From Thermogymnomonas acidicola JCM 13583 (GTDB lineage Archaea > Thermoplasmatota > Thermoplasmata > Thermoplasmatales > Thermoplasmataceae): 64,000 nt of DNA. The stretch covers positions 1 through 64,000 of the forward strand of contig NZ_BBCP01000011.1 in NCBI RefSeq assembly GCF_001316105.1, in the 5' to 3' direction. Below the pieces are notes generated by a model. The model was given only the letters and a program-made list of their open reading frames with translations. It had not been told where the DNA came from and searched no databases. This document shows positions 9,631 through 20,527 of the stretch, piece by piece. Numbering within the stretch: position 1 is the first letter of the stretch; the number at the start of each line of letters is the position of its first letter. Both the position numbers and the translations under genes were made by a program.

Positions 9631-10851
9631 CTACTCCACCGGCTTCATCCTCTTTACGACTTCCTCTGCAAACTCCGAGCACTTCAGTGGCTTTATATTC
9701 AGCACCCTGGCCAGGTCCTGTGTTACCTTCTGGTCCTTGTATGCCTGCACAATGGCATCTTCAAGCACCTTCGCTGCCTCGTTCCAGCCTATGTACTGGA
9801 GCATCATCACGCCGGAGAGCATGAGGGATGTCGGGTTTGCCACATCCAGGCCCGCGTACTTCGGGGCGGTGCCGTGGACTGCCTCGAATATGGCATACAC
9901 ATCGCCAACGTTCCCACCGGGCGCTATGCCAAGCCGCCTACCTGTGCAGCTATTGCGTCTGAGAGATAGTCTCCGTTCAGGTTCGTTGTGGCGATCACGT
10001 CGTACTCCTCCGTCCTGGTGAGGACCTGCTGGAACATGTTGTCAGTTATCCTGTCCTTCACAACGATCCTGTTCCTGTAAGCCTCAGGGTTCTTACTGTA
10101 CTCCTCCTCTGTGACCGTCTGGTCCCTGAACTCAGTCGCGGCCAGTTCATAGCCCCAGTCCTTGAAGGCGCCCTCAGTGTACTTCATTATGTTGCCCTTG
10201 TGGACAAGCGTCACGCTCCTCCTCTTGTTCGCTATTGCGTACTGTATGGCCTTCCTCACGAGCCTCTGAGACCTGAACTTGCTTATCGGCTTTATGCCTA
10301 TCCCAGTATCCGGCGTAAGGGATATGTTGAACTGCTCGCTCAGGAACTGCCTTACGCGGTTCGCCTCCTCAGAATCGTATTTCCACTCTATTCCAGCATA
10401 GAGGTCCTCGGTGTTCTCCCTGAACACTACCATGTTGACCTTCTCCGGGTTCTTGACAGGGGGGGACGGCACACCTGGAAAGTACCTCACTGGCCGTATG
10501 TTTGCATAGAGGTCGAAGTACTGCCTCAGGGTCACGTTTAGGCTCCTGAACCCCCCCTCTCCTACCGGTGTGGTGAGGGGGGCCCTTTATGCTCACAACA
10601 CACCTGCGAAGCTGTTCCAGGGACTCCTGGGGTAGTCTCTTGCCCGTCTTCTCGTAAGCCTCGTCTCCCACCATAACCTTCTGCCACTCTATGGAGCGCT
10701 CGCCTTTGTATGCGAACTCCAGGGAGGAATTGATGGCGTAGAGAGTGGCCTTTGTTATGTCCGGCCCAATGCCGTCGCCCTCAATGTAGCCGATGGTGGG
10801 GTTGTTCGGGACAGAGAGCCTGGTGCCTTCCTTAATCTCTATGTATGTCAT
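9631..10851 (-). CDS. icd: Isocitrate dehydrogenase (frameshifted)
   Basis: Oxidises isocitrate to 2-oxoglutarate in the TCA cycle. ATG 10851 (MTYIEIKEG) is preferred; an in-frame codon at 10863 is possible. [13 protein letters not shown] is the N-terminal signature, [16 protein letters not shown] contains the substrate-binding R-E-N-T-E-D loop, [13 protein letters not shown] is the catalytic Lys region, and [16 protein letters not shown] holds the metal-binding aspartates. The nucleotide loop [15 protein letters not shown] is near the end. Frame breaks lie near 10548-10580 (C and G runs) and near 9930. Converges on the ALDH-like gene with a three-base gap. Confidence 0.94.
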
Positions 10852-11015
10852 CCTGTATCGCACAGTGATGTCTTCCAGGCCTAAAATGCTTTTATCTCAG
10901 CGCCTGTGATAGTACGCAGGCATGGCACGAGGCATTGCGCTGCGGCACAGAGCGCAAAGTTAATAGTTGAATACACCATAGTTCAGGACTGTGGTTGCAT
11001 TCCGCATTCTGACTG

Positions 11016-11024
11016 AAAGGAGGT
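11016..11024 (+). promoter_or_regulatory. Strong ribosome-binding site of purA
   Basis: AAAGGAGGT ends seven bases before the TTG at 11032. It decides the unusual TTG start, because the next residues match the family N-terminus. It is one of the clearest Shine-Dalgarno sites in a window where most first genes look leaderless. Confidence 0.8.
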
Positions 11025-11031
11025 ACAGGTT

Positions 11032-12364
11032 TTGATAACAGCCGTCCTGGGTCTGCAGTTCGGTGATGAGGGTAAGGGCAAGATCACCGATTTCTTAAGC
11101 GGTGAGCACAGCACCGTTGTGAGGTTCAACGGTGGCAGCAACGCTGGCCACACCGTTGTGACGGAGAGCGGTACTTTCAAGTTCCACCTCGTCCCATCTG
11201 GCGCCCTTAGGTGCAGGAACATAATACTCGGAAACGGCATGGTCATCGATCCAATATCGCTGATAGAGGAGATAGAGAAGTTGCAGCAGGTGAAAAAGGA
11301 CCTCAACATAAGGATAAGCCTCATGGCACATGTTGTGACACCCATGCACAAGTACCTGGACAGGGCAGAGGAGGAGGTGAGGTCGAAGCTCAGCATAGGC
11401 ACCACAGCCCAGGGGGGGATAGGCCCCACGTACGAGGACAAGTACGCCAGGACGGGAATAAGGATGGGTGACCTCTCCAGCATCGAGATCCTGCGCTCTA
11501 AGGTCGAGACAATCTACAGCATGAAGAGGGCCCTGCTCGAGGGGGGGTCTGAGTTCGAGAGTAGGGAGAGGAGGGAGGAGATGGTGAGGCAGCTCAACTC
11601 CGCATACGAGAGGATAAGGCCTTACCTGGACTACACGGAGATCACGATAAACAGGCTCTACAGGGAAGGAGAGAGCATACTCTTCGAGGGGGGGCGCAGG
11701 GTGCCATGCTTGACATAGACTTCGGCATGTACCCGTTCGTTACATCCTCGAATACGATTGCAGGCGCCCTTTCCCTGGGGGGGCTGGCCTGTCGTTCAGG
11801 AAGGTTGACCGGGTCGTGGGCGTGGCAAAGGCCTATGTCTCCAAGGTCGGGGCCGGGCCCTTCCCAACCGAGATACTGGGTGAGGAGGCGGAGAGGCTCA
11901 GGAAGCTTGGCAACGAGTACGGCACGACAACAGGCAGGCCCAGGAGGGTGGGGTGGCTGGACATACCGATGCTGAGGTACTCCACAATGATGAACGACGT
12001 GGACGTCATAGCCATGACAAGGCTCGACACACTTGGTCAGCTTGGCAGGATAAAGGTGTGTTACCAGTACGCATCAGACAGCGGCCCGGTAGACGTGATA
12101 CCGAGGAACCTGGAGGATGTGCAGGGGGGGATAAGGCCTCTCTACAAGGAGTTCACAGGATGGGGGGGCCCTCTGGATGCCCAGACGCTGAATGCGGTGG
12201 TAGAAAAGGGCTACTATGCTCTCCCGCAGGGCATGAGGGAGTATGTGGAGTATGTGGAAAAGGTACTTGGCATCCCAGTGGAGATAATATCACTGGGGGG
12301 GGAGAGGAGGGAGTACACGATAAGGAAGGGGGGGAGCATGAAGGTCAGCAGGGTAACCGGCTGA
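11032..12364 (+). CDS. purA: Adenylosuccinate synthetase (frameshifted)
   Basis: Joins IMP and aspartate with GTP on the way to AMP. TTG start at 11032 follows a strong Shine-Dalgarno (11016-11024). [15 protein letters not shown] is the GTP-binding P-loop with the catalytic Asp; [12 protein letters not shown] carries the catalytic His. [15 protein letters not shown] is the IMP-binding loop. A 7-G run (11687-11693) where five are expected turns [14 protein letters not shown] into a shifted frame. Another near 11777-11783 ([13 protein letters not shown] expected) shifts it again. Two C-terminal 7-8 base runs are in frame. Repaired length is about 440 residues. Confidence 0.95.
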
Positions 12365-12496
12365 TCCCACCTTCACAAATATGGCTTGGGCACTCTATCG
12401 GAGGTCGCAGACCAGCAGCAGGTGCCATTTTATGCAGCAAAGGCCCGTGGCCAGGTCAACACACCTGGCACAGCCGAGCATTCGAGGGCAGATAAC

Positions 12497-13102
12497 CTAT
12501 CCATCTAGTTCCCTCAGGACTGCCCTGCAGGGCGCACCGTCCTCGTACATGCTGAGTGGAAGGCATATGAGCTCGTAGTCGCCCGGCTCCACGTCCTTGA
12601 GGTACAGGCCCTCCAGTATCACTATGTCCCTGGAGAGGAGCTCCCTGTGGGCGAGCGGTTCCGGGGGGGAGCCGAACCTCTCGATGGAGAGGTAGTCTAT
12701 GCCCACAAGCCTCACTCTCCGGGACGCGAGCTTCCTGGCACCTTCAGGCGTAAGGTAGGTAAAGGAGGTATCGAACCTTCCGTACTTCTCCGAATTGGGC
12801 GTTTTGAATATTATCCTCTCTCTGTGCACATCGGGTATGTCCTCCGGGCCTATCCTGTCCTTGTCCACCTGTACAACGGTAACTGGGCCGATGAACTTAT
12901 CGAGAGGTATCTCGTTCGCCCTCTTGCCATCCCTTATCATGTGGTAAGGGGCATCGAAGTGTGTGCCCGAGTGCGTCTCCATCAGCACTCTCATTATGTG
13001 CACGTGATCCTTTTCGTGTGTCTTGTACTGGTACTCCTCGTAGGCAGCATCTCCAGGATACGTTATAAGGCCATTCCTCAGTGGCAGGCTTATGTCGATC
13101 AT
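12497..13102 (-). CDS. Cyclase-family hydrolase (kynurenine formamidase-like)
   Basis: Metal-dependent hydrolase of the cyclase/KynB family (DUF/cyclase fold), about 201 residues from ATG 13102 (MIDISLPLRNGLITYPGD). HSGTHFDAPYH near residue 50 is the HxGTHxDxPxH metal-binding motif. LVGIDYLSIERFGSPP and LPLSMYEDGAPCRAVL are other family blocks. An upstream in-frame ATG at 13213 would add 37 residues, rich in Cys and Arg, that do not look like the family. The substrate is unknown. Frame intact; one in-frame run gives SPPEP. Confidence 0.85.
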   Translation of the reverse strand: MIDISLPLRNGLITYPGDAAYEEYQYKTHEKDHVHIMRVLMETHSGTHFDAPYHMIRDGKRANEIPLDKFIGPVTVVQVDKDRIGPEDIPDVHRERIIFKTPNSEKYGRFDTSFTYLTPEGARKLASRRVRLVGIDYLSIERFGSPPEPLAHRELLSRDIVILEGLYLKDVEPGDYELICLPLSMYEDGAPCRAVLRELDG

Positions 13103-13228
13103 CCAGCAACCATCTCCAGAGCAGGCTATGCAGTCCGGCCCATCTGGCAGCCTCAATATGCGACAGCCCAGCCGGATGCAGTGCAGCATCCGGAGCGAAT
13201 AGAAATAGTTCATGGGGGGCAGCGCGCC

Positions 13229-13717
13229 CTATCTTATCCTCTTCCTGGACCTGGAGACCCTCCTTAGGGCGTGCCCGCAGACGTCACACGCCTCCACAGG
13301 CCTCCTGTAGATCCTGCCGCAGCCGGTGCACATGTATGCCCACCTGATGCTGTGGGTGATCGGGCCTATTGAAACGCCGCTGAATGGCACTCCCACCTCC
13401 CTGCAGAGGTTCTGGATTGCATAGTCGTCAGTGAGCACCTCCCCCCCACCTGTCTCGATGGCAGCAGCGACGACTGAAATGTCTGCCTCGCTCACCTCGC
13501 CTATGTCGCCAGTCCTCTCCGCAGCCTCCCTCACAATGCCGACTGTACGCTCGCTGGGCCTGTAGAGTGCACCTTCAAGGAGGAGCTGGGCCCTGAGCCT
13601 GTCCACCCTGTTCCTGACCTCAGAGGCTACCATCTCTGTGACCACGAACTCCCCCCCGTCCGCGATGTCCAGGTTGCCGGAGAGGATGGCGCTCGTATCA
13701 AGGACGAAGGGCCTCAT
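13229..13717 (-). CDS. nob1: Nob1-like PIN-domain endoribonuclease with zinc ribbon
   Basis: Archaeal Nob1 cleaves pre-16S rRNA at its 3' end. Residues 1-110 form a PIN domain: FVLDTSAILSG gives the first acidic residue, SEADISVVAAA and LTDDYAIQNL the others. The C-terminal zinc ribbon is CTGCGRIY with CDVCGHALRR, followed by a basic tail (SRSRKRIR). 162 residues, frame intact, with two in-frame 7-base runs (GGG at the DGGE and GGGE segments). It starts four bases after the S53 protease stop on the same strand. Confidence 0.92.
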   Translation of the reverse strand: MRPFVLDTSAILSGNLDIADGGEFVVTEMVASEVRNRVDRLRAQLLLEGALYRPSERTVGIVREAAERTGDIGEVSEADISVVAAAIETGGGEVLTDDYAIQNLCREVGVPFSGVSIGPITHSIRWAYMCTGCGRIYRRPVEACDVCGHALRRVSRSRKRIR

Positions 13718-13720
13718 GCT

Positions 13721-16700
13721 CTATCTCCTCCTGAACAGTGCCATTGCCCCCCCAACGGCTGCTATCACCACAGCGAGGGCTATTATGCCATAGGCTGTGA
13801 CGTTGCTCTGCGATTCAACGGGCCTGAAGTCCACCGTGACGGATATACCGTTCCTGTCCACAGACACGCTGATGGGCTGGAGAGTGGTTCGTACCCGGCC
13901 GGCGAGAGAACGATTACGGTGTAGTTTCCGAATGTCAGGTTACCGGAGATCTCTGCTGTGTCGCCCGAAATGGTCATGTTATCCACGACCACCCCCCCCA
14001 GAACTGGCCCGCCGGGAGGCCCTGCTCTCTGAATGTAACTTTGTAGTGGTAGGGCTCGAAGGTCAGGTTCACAACCGGTGACGGGGTATCGGTCACAACC
14101 TGGCCTGACTGGTTCGTTACCTGGTATCCTGGTGGAGGCGTCACTGTGTAGTTGTAAGTGCCGTAGTACTCCCTGAAGAAGAGGTCAGTGCCGTTTCCAG
14201 ACTCGACCGTGCCGTTGAGGTCAACTGACCATGTCAGGTCCCTGAGGCCTGTCTGGTGGAAGTCTATTAAGTAAACCCTCTTGCTGAATGCAACCTCCAC
14301 CGTCACGTTTGACCCGCTGACTTTGAAAGTTCCTGTCACGGCGTTGAAGGTGGCGTTGTTGGAATATGCCGTGTACGTGTATGTACCGTTGGGGGGGAGG
14401 AACAGGTCAATTGAGCTGCCGGTGCCGGACTTCACTATCCCGAATGAGCTCACGTTCCACTCCTCCCCCCCTGCTGGCAGGCCGACCTCGGTGAACTGCA
14501 CGACGTATGCCCTGGTCGTGAAGCTTGCGAACTGGAAGGTGTTTCCCGTGACGGAGAGTGGAATACTGCTTGAGTCAGGGGTAGAAAACGGTGGGGGGGC
14601 GATAAGGGACACGGTATAGTTGCCTGCAGGCACGGGGATCACCATGTACGGAGAAGAGGTGACGCTGGTAGCCACGTTATCGATCTCTATTCCCCCCCAC
14701 TCCTGGCCTGCATAGAGTCCGCCCTGCTTCACCGTCAGGTTGTACAGTTTGCGCGGAACAGAGAAGTATGCAGAGGATGTGGATGTTGATGGTGCTGCCA
14801 CAAGGTACCCGTTATCCGTTGAGAACGAGAACGGCTCCTTCTCGGCCACGGATGGCCCATACTGCTCCCCAGGAACTGCTATGGTCTCTATGCCGGGAGA
14901 GCCGGTGCTGAACGATGCTGATACCTGGATATCGGTGTTGCCTCCCTCGTTGAGCGAGATGGAGGGGGGGTCGAGCTCACCTGGCCCGGCATACCCTCCA
15001 GGGCCGGGTCCGGAGACAGCCAGTGTCCCGTTCTGCGCTGTGTAAGCCTGTTCCGGAGCATCGATTATGAAGGATGCACCCGGGGTATTGATGGTGAGGC
15101 TGTCGCCGTTAACATTCAGCACCGTCTGGGCCTCCCAGGGCCTGCTTCCGTTCACAACCTCCAGGGATATGTTGATATCCCCCCCATCCTGCTCGGCGGA
15201 TACCGTCTCCTCTTTCACGAAGTGCTGCCTGTAGGTGTAGGGATATGGCGCTGAGGCCTGCACGTATCCCGAAACGGCGTTCCCTGTGGCGTTGAGCGTT
15301 ATGTTGATGACGTAGAGTGGCTCCCCCCCAAGGGTGCCAGCCAGGATGGGCGAGAGGTGCAGCGAGTACCCTCCAGAGCTCACGTTTAATGGGTGCACGA
15401 ATACTCCCATCTCATAGGGCCTATGTGTCCCCCGGGGGGGGCACAGAAAGTGACTGGGCAGAAATGTTGTACGCCACAGGCTGACCCCAGCCACCCACAA
15501 GGTTGTAGCCGTAGTGGGCAGAGTAGAGCGTGTTCTCTCCCGAGGTGACGTAGGAGAGTGCCGTGAGGGGGGGTAGGGATGAGTTGTACTGTGAATCACC
15601 GCTGTACCTGAGCTGGTCTGCCCCCAGGTAGAACAGCATCGGGTTGATGTAGCCCAGCCGCGGGGGGGCACCCATGTGCTGTGCCACCGCATCGATCTCC
15701 GCTACCATCCCGGCAACCAGGGGGGGCTGGCTACGCTCGTTCCCGCAACGACCAGAGTGGATGGTGGCGATTCATCTGTGCCGTTAATTATCGTGTTGTT
15801 TGCCAGTGCCGATATGTCAGGGAACATCAGGTACCTTCCAGGGTCCTGGGAGGCTGGCACTGTTTCCACCTGGTAATAGGGCTCAGGTATCTGCTCCGCG
15901 TAACCCCCCCTCTGAGCCGAGTATGCCGGAAGAGAACGTGTCCTCGAACCATGCGGAGGCAGAGGATATATGCAGGTTCGGGCCGAGCACATCTGTGACT
16001 CCGCCAACCGATGTTATGCCGGTGTAGTTGAAGGCCAGCGCTGCAGGGAAGTTCGCTATAGAGCCTGAATACTTTGAGGAGAAGGGGCTGTCCGCAGCAT
16101 CCCCCCCGCTCGCGGCCAGCACGGTGATGCCCCCCCTGGCCTCTGCAAGGTCGAGCAGGTACTGCCAGGCCTGCACTGTGCTGTTGGAAACTGTGGAGAG
16201 CCCTGTCCCCCAGGAGTTGGATATCACAGAGAGGTTCTGGAACAGCGCGGACTGGTTGCTTAGGACGCTGGTGAGGACTGCGGTTATGAGTGCGAGGTTG
16301 TTGCTGGCGCTACTGCCCGTACGCGTTCACTATGGTGGCCCCCCCGGGCGCCATGCTGCCTGCCATTTCCAGGTCGAGCTCGTTCTCGATAACAGCTCCT
16401 GTGGTATCGTACTGGGCCTTCGGGCCAGGTAGCGGGGCGCCATCGACTGGGTATGGCACGATCCTTGGCCTCGGCTCCCAGCTGGGAAGAGTCAGGTTCA
16501 GGTAGCTCTCCACGCTGGCCGGGTCGTAAGGGGGGGGAACCTGGATACCTTCGTCGCTGCCGGCCCACAGTATCGTGACTATGGTCTCGTTGAAGGGATA
16601 TGTTATGTTGAACAGTGGCCTCTCACCGTAGGCCACCTGCATGTCAGGACCCCCCCACAGGTACTGTACTCCACTCTGGGTCACTGGTGCAGGATAGCCG

Positions 16701-17301
16701 GACGGTGTGGTATCCGGGGATGACATGTTGTGTCCCGGGAGGTCTGAGAGAACCTGCAGGGGGGGGAGCCTCATAGGCGGCGAGGAGGAGAGCCCTATGA
16801 CTGAGTTGACCATAACGGAGACGTTCCCCCCCGGGAGCACTGGGTTCGAAGAAGGCCCGAATGACTTTGAGTCTCCGACTATATCTGTTCCGAGGCCCTG
16901 CCTATCTGCCCGGCACTGCCCTGCAGCTGTATTGCAAGCCTGCTGCTGTAAGTCGTGGCTTGAAGGCCAAAGGAACGGAAGTAGGAAACAATATCCCTGT
17001 ACTTGCCCGGAGGCGGTGCATACCTCTCTATGAACTGGGCAAGGGTGATGTAGTGCCCGTAATCCGGGCTATAAGGGTCTGATATGCTGGCCAGGAAGGA
17101 TTCTAGGGATGTCAGGTTCGAGGGCTTCAACATGACCATCACGGTTAGGTTTCCGGTCATGTTAGGCCCTGAACCAGGGCTCCCCCCCACATACGGAACA
17201 TCCTGCATACCAGCACGATCGCTGCCGGCGGCAGTTAAAGTGATTGCAGATAGCGTGATCATCAATACCGCGAGCATGGCGATCGCTTGCTTCATATTCA
17301 T
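13721..17301 (-). CDS. Secreted S53 (sedolisin/kumamolisin-like) peptidase with C-terminal repeats and membrane anchor (frameshifted)
   Basis: Large secreted acid protease, about 1190 residues repaired. The N-terminal signal peptide follows MNMKQAIAMLAVLMITLS. An S53 prodomain includes DPYSPDYGHYITLAQFIERY. The catalytic Glu/Asp pair lies in ENELDLEMAGSMAPG, and the serine motif is VVAGTSVASP. After the catalytic domain come Thr/Ser/Gly-rich beta domains and three related repeats with the pattern F-x-E-x-GLP-x-G-x-x-W (near 14500, 14235 and 14020). The C-terminus is a membrane helix (YGIIALAVVIAAVGG) and a short RRR tail. About ten 7-base G/C runs interrupt the frame (for example 15432-15438, 15661-15667, 16340-16346). 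Likely works at the acidic cell surface. Confidence 0.86.
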
Positions 17302-17408
17302 TAAATATTAATCGATGGGTAAAACCTTACCGATCTCCCACCCCCCCTGCGTGGGCGGCGAAACGGTAATATGGCCATGCCCAATACTTTGCTCCGTCGA
17401 GAAATATT

Positions 17409-18269
17409 ATGATAAAAATAATTGACCTTGAAAAGAGGTACAGGGACGGGCCCCCCCACGCCCTGAAGGGCATAAACCTGGAACTGGAAGACGGTGTTAC
17501 ATCGATAATAGGGCGGAACGGTGCAGGAAAGACAACTCTCATAAGGATACTGTCCACGCAGCTCGAGCCAACCTCCGGGACAGCCCTGATAAACGGCCTG
17601 GACATACTCAAGGATACCCAGGAGGTAAGGAGGAACGTTGTGAGCATACCACAGGAATCGGGCCCCATAGGCATACTCACTCCAGTGGAGCTCGTCAAGC
17701 TCTTCCTTGTGGGCAGGGGGGGCATGTCCTTCCACGACGCGCATGTGCTTGCACTCAAGACTCTTGACCAGCTGGGGGGGCTGAGGGAGTTCAGGAACGC
17801 ACCCTCGGACACCCTGTCCGGCGGCATGAAGAGGAAGATATTTGTTGCTATGGCACTGGCAGCAAACGTGGACACGGTCTTCCTGGACGAGCCGACAACA
17901 GGCCTTGATCCCCCCCTCTCCAGGATAGAGGTCTGGTCCGCCGTGAGGGAGCTTGACGGGAACGTGATCCTCACCACGCACTACATGGAGGAGGCCCAGG
18001 AACTGTCCAGAAAGGTGGTCCTCATAGACAACGGGACCGTGCTGGAGAAGGGAACAGTGCAGGACCTGCTCTCAAAGTTCAGGGGGGGGAAGATAAGGGT
18101 GGAGTGTTCCTTCGACCCTGGTGGCCCCCTCAATGAGGATAGGAAACATGTTCATAGGGTACGCCCCCCCAGGTCAGAGGCGGAGAGCTACATTGACAGG
18201 GGGTGCACTGTGAAGGCCATAACGCTTGATGACCTCTTCCTCGCTCACGGTGTTCTCGTTGAACCTTAA
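17409..18269 (+). CDS. ABC transporter ATP-binding protein
   Basis: ATPase subunit of an ABC-2 type exporter (DRA/CcmA-like family), 286 residues. Walker A is GRNGAGKTT, the signature LSGGMKRKI, Walker B VDTVFLDEPTTGLDP, and the switch His lies in ILTTHYMEEA. Extra Gly/Pro residues from 7-base runs occur at DGPPHAL, GRGGMSF, LGGLREF and LDPPLSR, all in frame. The C-terminal 60 residues after KFRGGKIRVE include a suspicious stretch (RKHVHRVRPPRSE) that may hide small frame errors. It overlaps the permease gene by 44 bases as annotated. Confidence 0.93.
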   Translation: MIKIIDLEKRYRDGPPHALKGINLELEDGVTSIIGRNGAGKTTLIRILSTQLEPTSGTALINGLDILKDTQEVRRNVVSIPQESGPIGILTPVELVKLFLVGRGGMSFHDAHVLALKTLDQLGGLREFRNAPSDTLSGGMKRKIFVAMALAANVDTVFLDEPTTGLDPPLSRIEVWSAVRELDGNVILTTHYMEEAQELSRKVVLIDNGTVLEKGTVQDLLSKFRGGKIRVECSFDPGGPLNEDRKHVHRVRPPRSEAESYIDRGCTVKAITLDDLFLAHGVLVEP

Positions 18270-18987
18270 GTTCTCATTCCTACTCGCCTGGTACTACGGG
18301 TTCCGGACGGTCACCAGGGGCCCTTCCTACGTGGTGGCATCGCTGAGCTCTCCACTGACACTGCTCTTCCTGGTCTTCGTTATATCCAGGGGCCGCCTGC
18401 TGCCCTTTGCCATAGCGGGCGGCTTCATAACGCTGGTGGCAAGCGTTGCGCTGTCAAGCGCAGGAGACGCTGCTTTCCTGAGGCTCCAGCTGAGGATCCA
18501 AGACCTCTTTGTGGCTAGCAGCGTATCGCCCGTGGACTACATGCTTGGCCTCACCCTGAGCTACCTTGTATTCTCCCTGCCGGGCATGGCTCTCTACGTA
18601 GCCCTTGGGGGGCTGGCGTTCCACATATTCACACCCCCCCTCGGCTCGGCGGGCCTCTTCGGTGTCCTTGTCCTCCTAGTTGTAGCGACATCTGCCATAG
18701 CATTCATCATAGCGGAGAGCATCAAGCACGTCAGGAACGTATGGGGCATCGCAGGCATCCTCTCTGTGGTCATGACGGTGCTACCGCCCACATTCTACCC
18801 GTACACATACATACCGAAGTATGCACTGTGGGCACTCTCGATCTCGCCGGCAACGCCAGCCGCCGTACTCACACAGGGTTTCTTCGGCCTGGCAAGGCCG
18901 CTCCCGTACATGGCATACGTGCTCGTTGCGGAGACACTGGTGTATTTCCTGGCCGCAAGGTACCTGACCAGGTGGAGGGAGAAGTGA
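18226..18987 (+). CDS. ABC-2 type permease
   Basis: Membrane partner of the preceding ATPase, 253 residues with about six hydrophobic helices (around residues 40-54, 59-75, 106-125, 142-160, 172-186, 230-245). The annotated TTG at 18226 overlaps the ATPase end by 44 bases; a later start within the overlap is possible. The arrangement suggests a two-gene exporter. Substrate cannot be told. The frame is intact, with runs GGLAF and TPPLGS in frame. Confidence 0.88.
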   Translation: MMTSSSLTVFSLNLKFSFLLAWYYGFRTVTRGPSYVVASLSSPLTLLFLVFVISRGRLLPFAIAGGFITLVASVALSSAGDAAFLRLQLRIQDLFVASSVSPVDYMLGLTLSYLVFSLPGMALYVALGGLAFHIFTPPLGSAGLFGVLVLLVVATSAIAFIIAESIKHVRNVWGIAGILSVVMTVLPPTFYPYTYIPKYALWALSISPATPAAVLTQGFFGLARPLPYMAYVLVAETLVYFLAARYLTRWREK

Positions 18988-18988
18988 A

Positions 18989-20522
18989 TCACTCTTCCTC
19001 GACCAGGAGCCTCCTCACCACCTCGCCATTCATGTTCCTTGGGATGCTCTCCACCCTCCTGAACCTCGAGGGCCTCATGTAGTAGGGGATGTTCCTCTGC
19101 GAGTAGTTGCCAAGCTGCCCCCCCTCCCACCCATCCGAGGCCGGTACTGCAAAGACCTCTATTCCCTCATCTGTGGACAGCGCTGCACACTCCTTCACTG
19201 CACCAGACCTGCAGATGAGGTCCTCAAGTTCAACGGGGTCTATGTAGAAGCCACCGTTCATCAGGACATCGCCGGGCGGTCGCCTTATGTGGAGCAGACC
19301 GGATCTGGTGAATGCCCTGATGCCCGTCTCAACATTCCCGTACTGGTGCCTGATGTTGAGGTATCCCTCCTGGCCCTCAGGAAGCACGGAACCATCATCT
19401 CCAACGATCTCTAGGGAAACGCCCTCGAGAGGCGTGCCGTATGAATCGCCTGCCTGATCCTTCGTGGCATTCTCTGCTGAGAATATCCCTGGGGCCGCGG
19501 GGTGCGATGCAGCGATCAGGGCCGTGACTGGGACGCTGTGCAGTGCTCCATGGCATGGCTGCCCGGGTGGCCAACGGAAACCGTCACAGAAACGCCGCGG
19601 AGTGAGGCATGGAGACCCTCACGTACGATGAGGTCAAGGAGCAGGCCTGGGGGGGCCAGAAGTACCGGCCGACCCGCATCTCTGCAGGCCGATATGGCCT
19701 CCACTGTGTCGTATGTATCCATGACAAGGGCACTGGACCCTCCGGTGCTCAGGGGGGGTGCAATGATGCCGTCAACAATGGCCGCCTCATGGAAGGCTGG
19801 CACGGTATTGACGAGGTTCAGGCGGCCATCGCTGTTCATGAACCTCCTGGCGAAGGCACGGGCGAGGGCCATGCACTGCCCCCCCTGTGACACCTCGAAG
19901 ACCGCCTGTGAGCCGGAGGCATCAAAGCCGTACAGCCTGAGCACGGTGTCTCAACGTCCAGGCTCTCTGGGACACCACCGGAGCCATCGAATATTAGATC
20001 CGTCAGCTTGATCACAGCATCTCCGTACCTCGGCCTCCTCTCAGACCTCAGCGAAGTCCTTATGGAGTAGGACACGGACGCCTCGAAAGACATGAAGTCC
20101 TGTGGTCTGCAGACCACCGTGGTCCTCTCTGCATCCTTCACCCTGTGGAAGTCCTCCTCATTAACAAGCACAATTGAGGCCCCCCGGTCAAGTCCAGCCG
20201 TTTCCTGATTATGTCCGCGGGCAGCGTGGGGTCGATGAACTCAACCTGCGTGCCCGACCTTGAGGCGGCCAGCAGCGCCATTACGCTTGGCGGCGTATTT
20301 CCGGTCAGCACAGCGAGCCTCCTCTCCCCCCCGGTGACGGGCACACGCGTGGTGAGGTTCATGCAGAGGGAATCGGAAAAGCGCAGGAGCGTCTGGTATG
20401 TTATCCTCTTGCCCCCTGAAGATAAGCGCAGGGTAAGACCTCCTGGAGTCGGCGACGTTCCTGAAGTAGGAGTAGAACGTCTCCTGTTGCCAGGTCTCCT
20501 CATCCTGGCCGGGCCCATCCAT
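18989..20522 (-). CDS. ANL-superfamily acyl-adenylate ligase-like protein (frameshifted, divergent P-loop)
   Basis: Related to AMP-forming acyl-CoA synthetases. ATG 20522 lies five bases after the nnr stop on the same strand. VAVLTGNTPP-type segment (LAVLTGNTPPSVMALLAA), YGTPLEGVSLEIVGDDG and GDVLMNGGFYIDPVELED match the family core and hinge. The phosphate loop, normally TSG(S/T)TGxPK, is poorly preserved; the best candidate is FDASGSQAVFEVSQGG. Frame breaks occur near 20410, 20325, 20183, 19945 and 19500. Repaired length is about 510 residues. Either a divergent ligase or a degenerate homologue; substrate unknown. Confidence 0.66.
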
Positions 20523-20527
20523 GGTTT

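Noticed and set aside
13783-13992. Separate small gene in the protease 3' region
   Set aside because: It is one frame segment of the protease C-terminal beta domain; correcting the neighbouring run joins it to the anchor helix.
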